From: Phorcus lineatus
Taxonomy: Eukaryota > Mollusca > Gastropoda > Trochida > Trochidae
Length of the DNA: 64,000 nt
Direction of reading: 5' to 3'
Assembly: GCA_921293015.1 (NCBI GenBank)
Contig: OV121087.1
Location: 40,782,630-40,846,629 of the forward strand
Below the pieces are notes generated by a model. The model saw only the letters and a program-made list of their open reading frames with translations, was not told the origin of the DNA and did no database searches. Position 1 is the stretch's first letter. Each line of letters starts with the position of its first letter. Shown here one piece after another: positions 49,693 through 59,900 of the stretch. Both the position numbers and the translations under genes were made by a program.

Positions 49693-49696
49693 TTAA
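49693..49696. repeat. TTAA target-site duplication, left
   Basis: Matches the TTAA at 56115-56118 directly outside the other terminus; piggyBac transposases insert at and duplicate TTAA. Confidence 0.88.
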
Positions 49697-49706
49697 CCCT
49701 TAAGAT

Positions 49707-49836
49707 GCGGGTCCCGGAATATTCCGGGATGAAATTAGCTTTGCCCGCAAGTCCTCTTAGCGGGATGCGAGTAGCACACTCTATTTTTCTCACGCTAACT
49801 AATTATGACCGCGGGTCTCGGTAGCGGGTCCCGGAA
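49707..49836. promoter_or_regulatory. left subterminal palindrome and repeated 13-mer
   Basis: Bases 49712-49729 (TCCCGGAATATTCCGGGA) are a perfect 18-bp palindrome 15 bp from the terminus. The 13-mer GCGGGTCCCGGAA overlaps it at 49707-49719 and recurs at 49824-49836. Placement next to the terminus suggests a transposase-binding site, by inference only. Confidence 0.45.
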
Positions 49837-50194
49837 ATTTATTGCCTAGCAGTAGTCTCAGTTCAACGATTGTATTTTCGTTCCGGCTGCCGCTAAGCTA
49901 CCGTGTTTTGTTTCGTTGGTGGTCTAAATAATGCGCGAACATGCTCCGAAAGTTATGAGAATATTGATAATGTTTATCGTACCGAAAATAAGCGTTAAAA
50001 TCACTCAATTTTCCCCCACTCCCCGCCGCACGTGCTAATAGCCTGTGGGCACTTTCTAGCCTCTCGCACGAGCTTACCGACCCGCGCGTGCTATCGTTTA
50101 CTGAGACGCGTGCATTTTGACCCTATGCACGCCTTCCTATCGCACGCCCTATGTTCTGAACCCTTGGGCGGATTTCAATATAGGTGGGATCATT

Positions 50195-51190
50195 TGAAAG
50201 AGAAAACAAATGTCTTTAATTCGATGTAAAAAACATATGTGCGCCTCGTGAAATAAAGATACCGCATGTGCCGCAAAAAAGGTGATTTTTATATATTTTT
50301 AGTTTTACACTGTTTTGTCACACCAATTTTCTCATGGTGTGCTCAACATATTTTGACATTTTTTATATCACAAGATAGAGAAAAAGATTGTCTTTAATCC
50401 CATGTAAAATGTGTACATGCGCAACAATTCATAAAGATACAGCAAGCGCCGCACAAAAAGGTAATTTTGCCGACTTTCTTATCATGTGATCTGAAGCGCG
50501 ATTTTCATGTGCCTTTCTTTCACAATGAATTTCTTTTACACCGTGAAAAAGATTTTGTTGAATTTTACAACACTATAAAGACAAATGAATTGTCTCTAAT
50601 TCCCTATATCAATTATTATGCGCGCAAATAAATAAAGACTCAACAAGTGCCGTAAAAAGAACAACTTTCGCACTTCGCAATTCCGTTAGTGACGCAAATA
50701 GGGAAACTTTGGCACTTCATATCCCCGTGTACAAATGACACATTTCAAAACCATTTATATCATTATCAAGAGGAATAAATTGTCTACAAAGTGATATATA
50801 AAATGTACATGCGCTAAAACAAACGACGATGCAGCAAGCGCCGCACAAAGGGTTCTTTTCATGTGATCTGAAGTTCGATTTTCATGTACCTTTCTTTGGC
50901 ACTCGATATTTTCTATACCACTTGGCGGATTTTGATAAATATTACGTCTAAATAAAGACGGAACGTTGTTCTTCATTTCAATATATTGATCATACATGCG
51001 CACACAAAAATAAAGGCACAAGAAGTGCCGCAAATTTGGCAAGTTTCGCATTTCGTATTTCTGTAACCAAGTGGCGCGCTCAACAACGTTTGGTATCAGC
51101 GTAAAGAGCAGAAAATTCTCTTCAGTTTGATATACAATTTGTTTATGCGCTCATAGAAATAAAGACTCAACAAGCGCCGCTAAAATGTTA
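50195..51190 (+). repeat. left array of ~190-bp modules in the piggyBac-like element
   Basis: Six diverged modules share GTCTTTAATTCCATGTA, an ATGTACATGCGCAA-like core, ATAAAGAT and CAGCAAGCGCCGCA. Their GCGC cores fall at 50241, 50419, 50620, 50811, 50999 and 51147. Alternate modules resemble each other more: GTGATCTGAAG-CGATTTTCATGT follows modules 2 and 4, and CGCACTTCG/CGCATTTCG follows modules 3 and 5. This suggests a two-unit higher-order repeat of about 380-390 bp. No ORF of interest. Confidence 0.8.
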
Positions 51191-51344
51191 TAAATAAATG
51201 TAATAAGTAAAAAAATTATGAAGGAAACCCTGTTTCTTTAGTGTTCAATTATAGAGTTTTATAAACCATGAAAGTTGAAGGAAAAAAAACTTTTGGATTT
51301 ACATTCATAGCGTTATTGATGTCTTTTTTGAGTTAGGGGATTTT

Positions 51345-51612
51345 TGCGTCGGGCACCGCCATCAGTTCATGGGAAAATTGTCCAACGAAAATGTTGTGGT
51401 TGAGACACAGTATGTCGGGGATGCCGTCGGGAACCGCCATCAGGTCAAGGCAAAGTTGTCCAACGAAAATGTTTGTGGTTGAGACACAATATGTCGGGGA
51501 TCTTTCGCCGGGCACCGCCATCAGGTCATGAGAAAATGTGTCCAACGAAAATGTTCGTGTTCGAGAAAAAAAATTTCAGCGGACTTTCGTCGGGCACCGC
51601 CAGCAGGTATGT
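51345..51612 (+). repeat. ~80-bp tandem repeat, about 3.3 copies
   Basis: GGG(C/A)ACCGCCATCAG starts at 51351, 51429, 51510 and 51592, each followed (in the first three) by GTCCAACGAAAATGTT, GTGGTTGAGACACA and ATGTCGGGGAT. The last copy is cut short at CAGCAG|GTATGT, which looks like a splice donor. Confidence 0.85.
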
Positions 51613-51984
51613 GTTTTTTTCTGCCAAATTTTTGTTGGTCGAGGAAACTCATTTTTGAAAAAAAAGTTTGGTAGCATTCCGATGTTTTAAATAATTTGCT
51701 ATATATGTCGGGATGGCATGAGTTCCTTCCAGTGAACTAAAGACAAGGGGCCGGGTGCTCGTTGACTACGGCCGTCCCGACGGATAGGCCCGTGGAACCT
51801 ATCATTCTCGGAAGAGAAGTCAAAAGTTGAAAAACGTTTGTAATCCACAACTGACAATCAGAACTTTCCTGACGTAGAAGGCAGTTGTTCGCGACTCGCC
51901 GGCTCGTTGCATAGGAGTCAGAAGGCGGCATCAGGGTTGATAATGTTGATACAACGTCGGCGGCCGTCAGTGCCATCGGCACCT

Positions 51985-52115
51985 TCGGCGGGATTGTGAA
52001 AAGTCGTCCAAAAGTTAGAAAGTGTCCGGCGACATTAGAACTTGTTCGGCTGGATTGTGAAAAGTTGTCTGAAAGTTAGAAATTGTCCAGCAATGTTAGA
52101 ATTTGTCCTGATTTG
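51985..52115 (+). repeat. ~63-bp tandem repeat, two copies plus fragments
   Basis: GGATTGTGAAAAGTYGTC, AAAGTTAGAAA, TGTCCRGC and TTAGAA occur at about 51986 and 52049. Further AAATGTCCGG strings continue to about 52180. It lies directly upstream of the transposase gene. Confidence 0.75.
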
Positions 52116-52326
52116 TTATTTTTGCAAATCGTGAAACAAAATGTCCGGCTTTCGCCAGGACAATTAGAAAATGTCCGGATTATTGATGACCGCTGGCGCC
52201 AAAGGCGCGCAACGGCAAATTTGTTTCAAACACTTACAAAATGTGGCAATTGAATGTCCATGAAGCTCACATTGAATTTCTCTGTACAACAGGTCATGTG
52301 TTGATGTTATTATATCTTGCGTGTGC

Positions 52327-52352
52327 CTAAATTATTTTCAATCATTTACAGA
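52327..52352 (+). promoter_or_regulatory. possible splice acceptor in the transposase 5' UTR
   Basis: A pyrimidine-rich run ending in TTTACAG lies about a dozen bases before the start codon. A possible partner donor is CAGCAG|GTATGT at 51606. Inference only; no transcript evidence. Confidence 0.35.
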
Positions 52353-52364
52353 TTGATGTGAAAG

Positions 52365-54359
52365 ATGCCTAAGGCCAGGAGGCCGCGAACCAGGAGTTGG
52401 GAAGGTCCGTCAACGTCTAGCGACGACGACTTCATCAACGAGGTCCATGCCGATGAAGCTTCTGATATGGAATCAACTGATGAGAGTGATAGTGACAGTG
52501 ACAGTGACAGTGATAGTGAAAGTGACATTGATAGTGATCAAGAAATAAGAAACATTGCAAGAGACATATTAGCTGGTACGGGTGAAACTGCTACGGCTGG
52601 TACTTCCACAGAGGAAGAGTTCAGTGGCTTTGACGAGCAATATAATGAAATGGACACACATTTTGATGACCAAGATAATTTTATGGATCGCTGGGAAGAG
52701 GGGCCGAGGCAACGTGGACGTGTCGAATTGCATTTTACTGGCGCAACGGGATTAGGACGGTTTATAGAATTGCCTGATAACCCGCAACCTGTAGACTTTT
52801 TCGGACTGTTTTTTCATGAAGATGATTATGGATCATTGGCAGCAGAAACCAACAGATACTTCCACCAACAGGTCGATGATAAGGTTCTGAAACCCTGTTC
52901 ACGGTTGAGGCACTGGTATGATACGAATGCCGAAGAAATGAAAGTATTCATTGCAATGACAATAGCAATGTCTCTGGTTGTACAGAGAAACTTTTCTGAG
53001 TATTGGTCAACAAGTGATGTTACGTCGACGCCCTTCTTTTCCAAGTGCATGCCCCGCGACAGGTTCTGGCTACTGCTAACGTATCTACATTTGAATGATA
53101 ACAACCTAATGCCGGGACGAAACACTCCGCATTTTTCACCAATGAATAAACTTGGCTATCTGTACCAACGCATCGTGCATCGTTTTTCCAGAGTTTATAA
53201 GCCGCATCAAAACATTTGTGTTGACGAAGGGTTGGTGCCTTGGAAAGGCAATCTGAGTTTCAAAGTATATAATCCCGACAAGCCGAAGAAGTATGGGATA
53301 AAGGCCTACATGTTGTGCGACTCAACAAATGGTTATGTTTGCAAGTTCAAACTCTACACTGGAAAAACAAATGAAGCTGTTTCTGTTGGTGGGAAAACGT
53401 ATGATCTCGTCATGGACTTGGTGAAGGAATATGCTGGGAAAGGGTATCATGTGTTCATGGACAATTTCTATTCCTCGGTGGCATTGTATATAAACTTGTG
53501 GGAAATGGGAACTGGTGCGACGGGAACTTTGAGAGGAAATCGCAAAGGCATTCCTGAAAAGCTAAAGAAGGCACAGAAGAATCAGAAGAAAGGGGATATG
53601 ACAATCTATCACAATCAAGACCTACTCGTTTTGCGGTATGTGGACAGGAAGTCAGTGTTGCTCATGTCAACCGTAGAAGACGCCGAAATTGTAGAGACAG
53701 GAAAGAAGAACCGAGTGACTGGGGAAGCAAATACGAGACCACGTATTGTGCACGAATACAACAAATATATGGGAGGTGTGGATCGGGCCGACCAGATGCT
53801 GTCGTACACCCCGTTCAAAATGAAAACTCTTAAATGGTGGAAGCGCGTGTGGTTTCATGTGTTGAACGTTGCCATGTTGAATTCTTACATTATCTATAAA
53901 GAATTCTCAGAAGACAAACCTTTGAAAACAAGCCGTCAATTTAGAAAAGATTTGGTGCAGCATATGATCACCTTCGCCGAAACAGAAAAAGTGCCCTCCC
54001 TGCGCAGACGTCCTCGCGGCCGGCCGAGCACGAGCGACGATAGTGTCTTGCGACTCCATGGTCGTCACTTTCCATCAAAGATTCAGCCTGTTGGAAAGAA
54101 GAAAAACCTAACACGCATGTGTGTTGTTTGCTCCAAAGCGAATAGAGAACTTCGTCGAAGGGAATTCGAAGAAACAAATCAGCCAGTTCGAAAGAAGAAA
54201 AGGGTAGGCAAAGAATCTTCTTTCGAATGTATCGAGTGTAATGTGGCTCTATGTGCAGCACCATGTTTCAGAATTTATCACACGTCACAAGATTGCACTA
54301 AAGCTTATATCAGTTTGATGTCAGAGAAGGAAAATGAGGGGGATAATCAAGAAGATTGA
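52365..54359 (+). CDS. piggyBac-like transposase (DDE_Tnp_1_7 type), 664 aa
   Basis: Cut-and-paste transposase that excises the element and inserts it at TTAA in the nucleus. The N-terminus is acidic, with a Ser-Asp repeat (residues about 38-58). The catalytic domain spans about residues 140-515, and its three aspartates are visible: D287 in ICVDEGLVPWKG, D366 in HVFMDNFYSS and D473 in GGVDRADQM. The spacings (79 and 107) are close to those of insect piggyBac (D268, D346, D447). A basic stretch (RRRPRGRP, about 547-554) precedes a Cys/His domain (C586, C589, C622, C625, C630, C634, H639, C644) like the cysteine-rich domain that binds transposon ends. No stop or frameshift is seen. The ATG at 52365 is preceded closely by TTATTTTCAATCATTTACAG, an acceptor-like site, so a 5' UTR intron is possible. 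AATAAA follows at 54464. Confidence 0.96.
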   Translation: MPKARRPRTRSWEGPSTSSDDDFINEVHADEASDMESTDESDSDSDSDSDSESDIDSDQEIRNIARDILAGTGETATAGTSTEEEFSGFDEQYNEMDTHFDDQDNFMDRWEEGPRQRGRVELHFTGATGLGRFIELPDNPQPVDFFGLFFHEDDYGSLAAETNRYFHQQVDDKVLKPCSRLRHWYDTNAEEMKVFIAMTIAMSLVVQRNFSEYWSTSDVTSTPFFSKCMPRDRFWLLLTYLHLNDNNLMPGRNTPHFSPMNKLGYLYQRIVHRFSRVYKPHQNICVDEGLVPWKGNLSFKVYNPDKPKKYGIKAYMLCDSTNGYVCKFKLYTGKTNEAVSVGGKTYDLVMDLVKEYAGKGYHVFMDNFYSSVALYINLWEMGTGATGTLRGNRKGIPEKLKKAQKNQKKGDMTIYHNQDLLVLRYVDRKSVLLMSTVEDAEIVETGKKNRVTGEANTRPRIVHEYNKYMGGVDRADQMLSYTPFKMKTLKWWKRVWFHVLNVAMLNSYIIYKEFSEDKPLKTSRQFRKDLVQHMITFAETEKVPSLRRRPRGRPSTSDDSVLRLHGRHFPSKIQPVGKKKNLTRMCVVCSKANRELRRREFEETNQPVRKKKRVGKESSFECIECNVALCAAPCFRIYHTSQDCTKAYISLMSEKENEGDNQED

Positions 54360-54463
54360 AGAAAGAAGAAAGAAGCAGAAGTGTGGATGAGCGTTACTCT
54401 CCTTATAAAGTTTATTCTTCACATCAATAAGGTGAATAAGTGTAATATAAAATACTGATTGTC

Positions 54464-54469
54464 AATAAA
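54464..54469 (+). terminator. polyadenylation signal AATAAA
   Basis: A canonical AATAAA lies about 105 bases after the transposase stop, followed by a T-run (54476-54483). Likely the transcript end signal of the transposase gene. Confidence 0.6.
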
Positions 54470-54634
54470 ATAATCTTTTTTTTAAGTCGTAAAAGAGACA
54501 GAGAAAGTCAATGTGAGCTGTCACTGGACGTTCGATACGAGCCGCATCACGAACCTACCCCCGATCTTTCGCAATTTGTTTTCTTAGAATCGGGTGGCGA
54601 AACTTCATACTTTTTACATCATCGTAAAGGGAAA

Positions 54635-55835
54635 AGAACTGGCTTTAATTTATTATGAAATGTGTATGTGCGCAACACATAATAAAGAAGCGGCAAATAA
54701 TGCGAGAAATGTCGCAATTATCAATTTTTTTCCCCAAATGTCTGAGGGTACCCCTCTTTAACGGTTCATATCTCCCGAACTATTTGGCACTTTTTAAATT
54801 TTTTTCCACCTTTCTCAAGCGGAAAGAATGATCTTTAATTCCATGTATAATATGCATGTGCGCAATTAATAAAAATGGTGCAGCGAGTGCTGCGACAAAT
54901 GTCGCAAATAAAACGATTGTCAAAATCTATTTTCAAGTAGTTGAGGGTGTCGCTCTTTCGCGGTTCATATCTCCCGAACTATTTTATACTTTTTTATATT
55001 TTTTTCACCTATTTCAAGGGAATATAATTGTTTTTAATTCCATGTATAATATGCATATGCGCAGTCAATAATAACGATGCGGTGGATGATGCGACTGGTG
55101 TCGCAAATAGAACGCTTATCAAAATTTGTTTTCAAGCAGTTGAGGGTATCACTCTTTCGTTTTTCATATCTTTTGAACCAGTTGGCACCTTTTCATTATT
55201 TTTTCACAGTCGTAAGGACGAAAGATTTATCTTTATTTCCATGTATAATTTGTACATGCGCAGCAAGAAATAACGATGCGGCGTGCGTATAGAATGATTG
55301 ATTTTATTATCTCGGAATGTTCGCCCGCGTGTGACTGCACGCGCCGAGAGGATCGGTACAGCAGGAAGCAACGCTGGTGCTTAGAACACTGGCACTCGCA
55401 TGCTGGTGCCTCGGGGGTGCCCCGGGGGTATAACGGTACTAATTAGCGTACCGATGCCAGACTGCCCAAGGGAGAATTAGTTCTGGCTAAAAATCCCGTT
55501 ATGTCGGAGCATCCTCGGGGTACCCCCAACCATCTTTCGCGGCGTATATCTTTTGAACAGGGTGACATATTCTAACAATCTTATATCATCATAAAGAAGA
55601 ATAAATTGTCTACAATTCCATATATAATACATGTATGCGCGCTAAGTATTAGGGATTTTATTCAGCCGGAAATAAAGACAATCTTTAGATAATTGTAGAA
55701 ATCTAACTAGAGGTCGCATTGTATATCATCGTAAAGAGGAATAATGTATCTTCAATTCCATATAAAAAAATTAATTGTGCGATTATATTTAAGGATTTTC
55801 CGTAACTCTAAATAAAGACAATCTTCATATTGCAA
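54635..55835 (+). repeat. right array of ~190-200-bp modules in the piggyBac-like element
   Basis: Modules in the same orientation as the left array share CTTTAATTCCATGTATAATA, ATGCATATGCGCA and TGTCGCAAATA. Their GCGC cores fall at 54670, 54860, 55059, 55258 and 55637, with a decayed one near 55779. CGGTTCATATCTCCCGAACT also recurs about every 197 bp (54764, 54961). One module position is replaced by a GC-rich insert at about 55290-55540, which holds CGGTAC and GTACCG stems. Confidence 0.8.
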
Positions 55836-56009
55836 TAGAAACCGTTCTAGGTAAGATAAAAATTTCATTCAAAGTGTCGGATAAAGATCGTTCATTTGTG
55901 TACGGGATTGGCGGGCTAGTTTTGTATCGAACGGTCAGTTCCATCCGTAATCCGCCATGTGAATACACCATTTATCGAAAAAAACAGCCGCGACTCGCGG
56001 TGCGAAATA

Positions 56010-56114
56010 ATTCAGCCACAGGGGCTAATTGCGTTATTACCGTAGCGAGGCGAGTGCTGGAAAATTCAGCCACGGGGGCAAAACTGGTCAAAATAATATT
56101 CAGCAACGGAAGGG
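56010..56114 (+). repeat. right subterminal repeats of the piggyBac-like element
   Basis: ATTCAGC(C/A)AC occurs at 56010, 56064 and 56098, the first two continuing as RGGGGC. They may be transposase-binding repeats. The 23.5-kb remnant keeps this region too. Confidence 0.5.
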
Positions 56115-56118
56115 TTAA
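56115..56118. repeat. TTAA target-site duplication, right
   Basis: Directly follows the CAACGGAAGGG terminus; partner of 49693-49696. Confidence 0.88.
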
Positions 56119-56840
56119 AGTTAGTGAGTTATTGTTTAGAGCTGCTTGGTCAATAATTTAGCCGTTGTCAGTGTTAGCTTCTATATGGACTGTTAATAAA
56201 TTAACTGCATGGTGATGTCTTTTCATCGTTAAGAAGTTTTAGATCATTTGTTTACATCTTTTAAAAGAATTGTTGATAGATTCACAGTTTTTTGTTTTAT
56301 CTTTGAAAAATGTTCCTTAGGAGTAATTGTATCCTAATAGAAGTGAACACTTCTTTTACTTCCTCCAATCTCGGAGAGTCTTGTGTAACAGGAAGTTGTT
56401 GAGAACCCTGTTAGGAGTTTGAAGTAGCGATAGAGGAACAGTGTGAGGAGTTCAAGTGAGTTGATGGAAGGAGAACCAAACCTACGATCAAAACCAAAAC
56501 CAAACCTTGTATGGCATGATTTTGAATCTTTGAAAACTAACACTGTAAAAATCTAAATAATGTTTGAAAGCTGAATTCCAAATGGAGATAGCACAAATTG
56601 AGGTCACTTTTTTGCATTTGTTGAAATAATTCTAGTTATTCAAATCATAAAAATTAGCTATAACATTTTGGATTAAGAATTCTGATTTAGGAATCACACT
56701 AGAGATTCTACATATTTGCTGTTATGTACAGATAATTCTTGATGGATACGATTACGTTCCTGTTTAATGAAAAACATAAATGACAAGGATTTCCAGTTAA
56801 AGATGATACATGGTGAGGAAAGGTGTCATACGAGTGTGGG
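56119..56840. other. non-coding stretch
   Basis: AT-rich. A 69-codon minus frame (56334-56543) has no recognisable domain. No gene is supported. Confidence 0.45.
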
Positions 56841-57135
56841 TGCTTGTATCAACGGGTTGAGTGCTTGTATCAACGGGTTGAGTGCTTGTATCAATGGGTT
56901 TGAGTGCTTGTATCAACAGGTTGAGTGCTTGTATTAACGGGTTTGAGTGCTTGTATCAACGGGTTTGAGTGCTTGTATCAACTGGTTGAGTGCTTGTATC
57001 AACAAGTTTGAGTGCTTGTATCAACGTGTTTGAGCACTTGTATCAATGGGTTTGAGCACTTGTATCAACGGGTTTGAGCGCTTGTATCAACGGGTTTGAG
57101 CGCTTGTATCAACGGGTTTGAGCGCTTATATCAAG
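56841..57135. repeat. 21/22-bp tandem repeat, 14 copies
   Basis: The unit GAGTGCTTGTATCAACGGGT(T) alternates between 21 and 22 bp through one extra T. Late copies share GAGCGC or GAGCAC in place of GAGTGC, so variants are grouped by position. Confidence 0.95.
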
Positions 57136-57867
57136 GGAGCAACAGAGAGGGTTAGACTTAAATTTGTACAGGTTTGATTAAAGTCACACTTTATAGTGTA
57201 ATCATTTGTTTAATAAGGATCCTCTCCATTTGATTGTCATGAAAATATCCAGAAACACTTTCAGCACTTATGTTTCATGTTTGTTCTGAGGAAATGACAA
57301 ACATGGCTAATTGATCTCAGTTAGGAGATTTGTTTGTCAGTCAATAGGTCCTATCAGCACATCTAACCAAGATCTCATTCAATCAATGCAATATGGAGTT
57401 TGTGTTTTCATGCAAATAGTATATATAACAATCAGCCAAACAACTTTGATTATGTGCATTGATTGTTTTCAATACTTTGTTTGATGATTGGCAAGATCGT
57501 TTCCATGATGTAAGACAAACTTAACTATAACCAAAATTGCATTAAAGGATATAATGCAACACAACATATTTCATGATATATTTCATTAAGTTAAATAATA
57601 ATATTGTCATACAGAAAACTGTTTTATTATTGTGAGACATGGAAATATTGATTTTCTTTGTTAACCTATTTTTAAATGTTTTATTTTGAATGAAATTTGC
57701 CTTAAGGCCCTCTATCTCTTTTGGAACCCAAGTTTCAAGATCATTTTTAAATAAAAAATGTGTTCTGTTAATACTTGTAACACAATTATTGGGTTGCTAA
57801 AGATATTACTTAGCTTTGAATTTGAATAAATAGTAGTATATCAAAATCCATAGGACAAAGTTATATG
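57136..57867. other. non-coding stretch
   Basis: AT-rich unique sequence without ORFs of interest. Confidence 0.5.
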
Positions 57868-58008
57868 ATAATGATAATGATGATGTTGATAATAGTAGTA
57901 GTAGTATTTGCAGTATTGGTATCAATAATAATAATAATGATGTTATTGATAATAATAATAATAATAGTAGTAGTAATAATAATATTCATAATGATAATAA
58001 TAATATTT
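57868..58008. repeat. compound ATA/ATG/GTA trinucleotide microsatellite
   Basis: Runs of (ATA)n, (GAT)n and (TAG)n interleave. The Ile/Val/Met-rich 118-codon frame across it (57865-58221, +) is a by-product. Confidence 0.9.
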
Positions 58009-59329
58009 GTTAAGTGCCTATCTTCCAGCAGAGCTGCTCAATATCACAAGCTTTTCGTGTTGTGTAGTCTCAAAGCTTTATTGAAAAGACATGGAGACAT
58101 TCAAGTTGTTGACATACTCTTAATGGTCTGTTTGGTGGTAGGCAGATTTGTATCTGGTTTCGGTGATGTAAGGCAGGCATGCTTTCGATTAAAACTCCGA
58201 GAGATTAACTGTCTGGTCTGATGTGTATGATGGTCTGCAAATGGCTGCTTAGAGGATGATTATATACGATTCCAATGGTTGTGATACACAGTAATAAGCT
58301 AAACGCGAGCCATCTGTATAGAGAAGATGAGATTTATCGTTTTATCATAGATTTATTCAATAAATTGTAAGTAACTGCAGAGTACTAGAATCTTAATGTG
58401 GATCTGTTTTTGTGATTGGGTTGCACTCAATGACCTCAAACAACGTCTGCATAGTTTTCTCGTTATTATAAAAAGATTCTAGTTTCCTGTTTTGATTATA
58501 TAGGTGAATTCTGGAATGAAATGGGTAAAATAATTTGGAGTTATGTAATGTTTTCCAGATTATTTTTTTATCATAGCAGCTTGTATTACTGCCATTGAAG
58601 CTATGTATAACACTGAATCGTTTGACCACGGGCTGTAACTATTGCTGGTACAGCATTGAATTTTGCATTCAACATCAGATCCAAAAACTTTGTACCATGT
58701 AGGACTTATCTCATTTCATGGTTGCTGAAGCTTTGGCAAGATTACCAAATCCTTAAAAGATTTGAAGTGTCCATTGTGTAAATGATTTGACATCAATCCA
58801 AACTGTTAGCATCTCTGATAAAACATCTCATAAAGGGGCACAGAGTTGTTGTTGTCAAAACTTAAATGGTGTTATTTCATTGACAAGTTATTTCTAAAAA
58901 TCAAAATCTCAAAGCTTGTCAGTTGGCATAGTGACAATATACAGGACAAATGTAATGATTTATTATCGAAAAAGGGGCAATGGTGTGTGCCAATTAAAAG
59001 AAATCTTGGAATCTTAATTATAGCAGACACAACTAGATAGGTTGGTATTGATTAGTAGGTCATTTGATTAGTTGACATGTAAATGGGATGCTGAATTTCA
59101 ATTACTAACATTCATGACCGTTTTTAATCTACAATCTAAAACAAGAAAATGTCATAACTTTGGCATTTAAGAGATAAAAATGAAACCTTAGACAGGCAAT
59201 TTGAACATAACGCAGGTCATACAATATTTTGACAAAATTAATGAAACTTACTTTAATTGGATATATTGTCTGTCTATTCAATATTTGTTCCTGACTGTAC
59301 AATACCCAATTCTATCATGACATTTTAAA
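58009..59329. other. non-coding stretch
   Basis: Short frames at 58393-58629 (-) and 58846-59040 (+) have no recognisable domains. No gene is supported. Confidence 0.4.
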
Positions 59330-59900
59330 ATCCTTGATTTTGATTGGTTTATTTCATCGTCGAATCTACGTTCGAACACGATTTTAAGACACCCGAATGA
59401 CCGCGTTGGAATACATCTTCTCAAGGCTCGATGCAAAGAAGAGACCTAACAGCACTGCGCAGAGTTTGGCGCTCTACTGCTAAACATGATGAAAACGTGC
59501 TTTTGATAGCCTTCTGTTACCAATTACCATTGGGCATACATGCTTCTTCACGCTTATATATAAACAGTCCATTACTCAATCATATGACTTGTTTGCATTA
59601 ATGTGGAAAACGTTTGATTTCAAGCCGCGATGATCAGACTCGGCAACGATAGTTTTCATTCTAACACAGTGACGTCATAGGCTTGTGCAGTGTGACGTGA
59701 CGTCACAAGACTGGTCATGTGATCAGCTAATGGAATTTGGTATCGGCCATTTTGTTGGAGGTGATTCAGTACTTTTTGGAAGTCATATTGTCATGCTCTT
59801 TGCTGACGTCATGAGTGTCAAGACAAACTCAATGCTACGCGTTCGGCTCCGAATTTAAAATCAACAGGTTTCGAATCTACGTTCGAATCACAAAAAATTT
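59330..59900. other. GC-richer block with CRE motifs; possible transposon remnant
   Basis: Less AT-rich than its flanks. TCGAATCTACGTTCGAA recurs in direct orientation near both borders (about 59360 and 59874). Perfect TGACGTCA (CRE-type) palindromes lie at 59670-59677, 59698-59705 and 59804-59811. TTGATTTTGATTGG near the left and TTTAAAATCAAC near the right suggest decayed inverted ends. No ORF. It could be an old DNA-transposon copy or a regulatory segment. Confidence 0.45.

Larger units (their letters stand above)
49697..56114 (+). mobile_element. complete piggyBac-like DNA transposon, 6418 bp
   Basis: Bounded by TTAA on each side (49693-49696 and 56115-56118), the target-site duplication typical of piggyBac. 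The left end reads TTAACCCTTAAGATGCGGG; the right end, reverse-complemented, reads TTAACCCTTCCGTTGCTGAA, giving a short CCCTT-type inverted repeat. Inside are a GC-richer left segment, an array of ~190-bp modules, two shorter tandem repeats, the transposase gene, and a second array of related modules in the same orientation. It is far larger than the original ~2.5-kb piggyBac. The base composition is visibly less AT-rich than the surroundings. Since the transposase frame is intact, the element may be autonomous or recently so. Confidence 0.9.

Noticed and set aside
52346-52528. Minus-strand ORF with a run of Leu-Ser repeats
   Set aside because: Shadow of the Ser-Asp repeat in the transposase.
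57865-58221. 118-codon ORF rich in Ile, Val and Met
   Set aside because: Produced by the ATA/GAT/GTA microsatellite; the remaining part has no domain.
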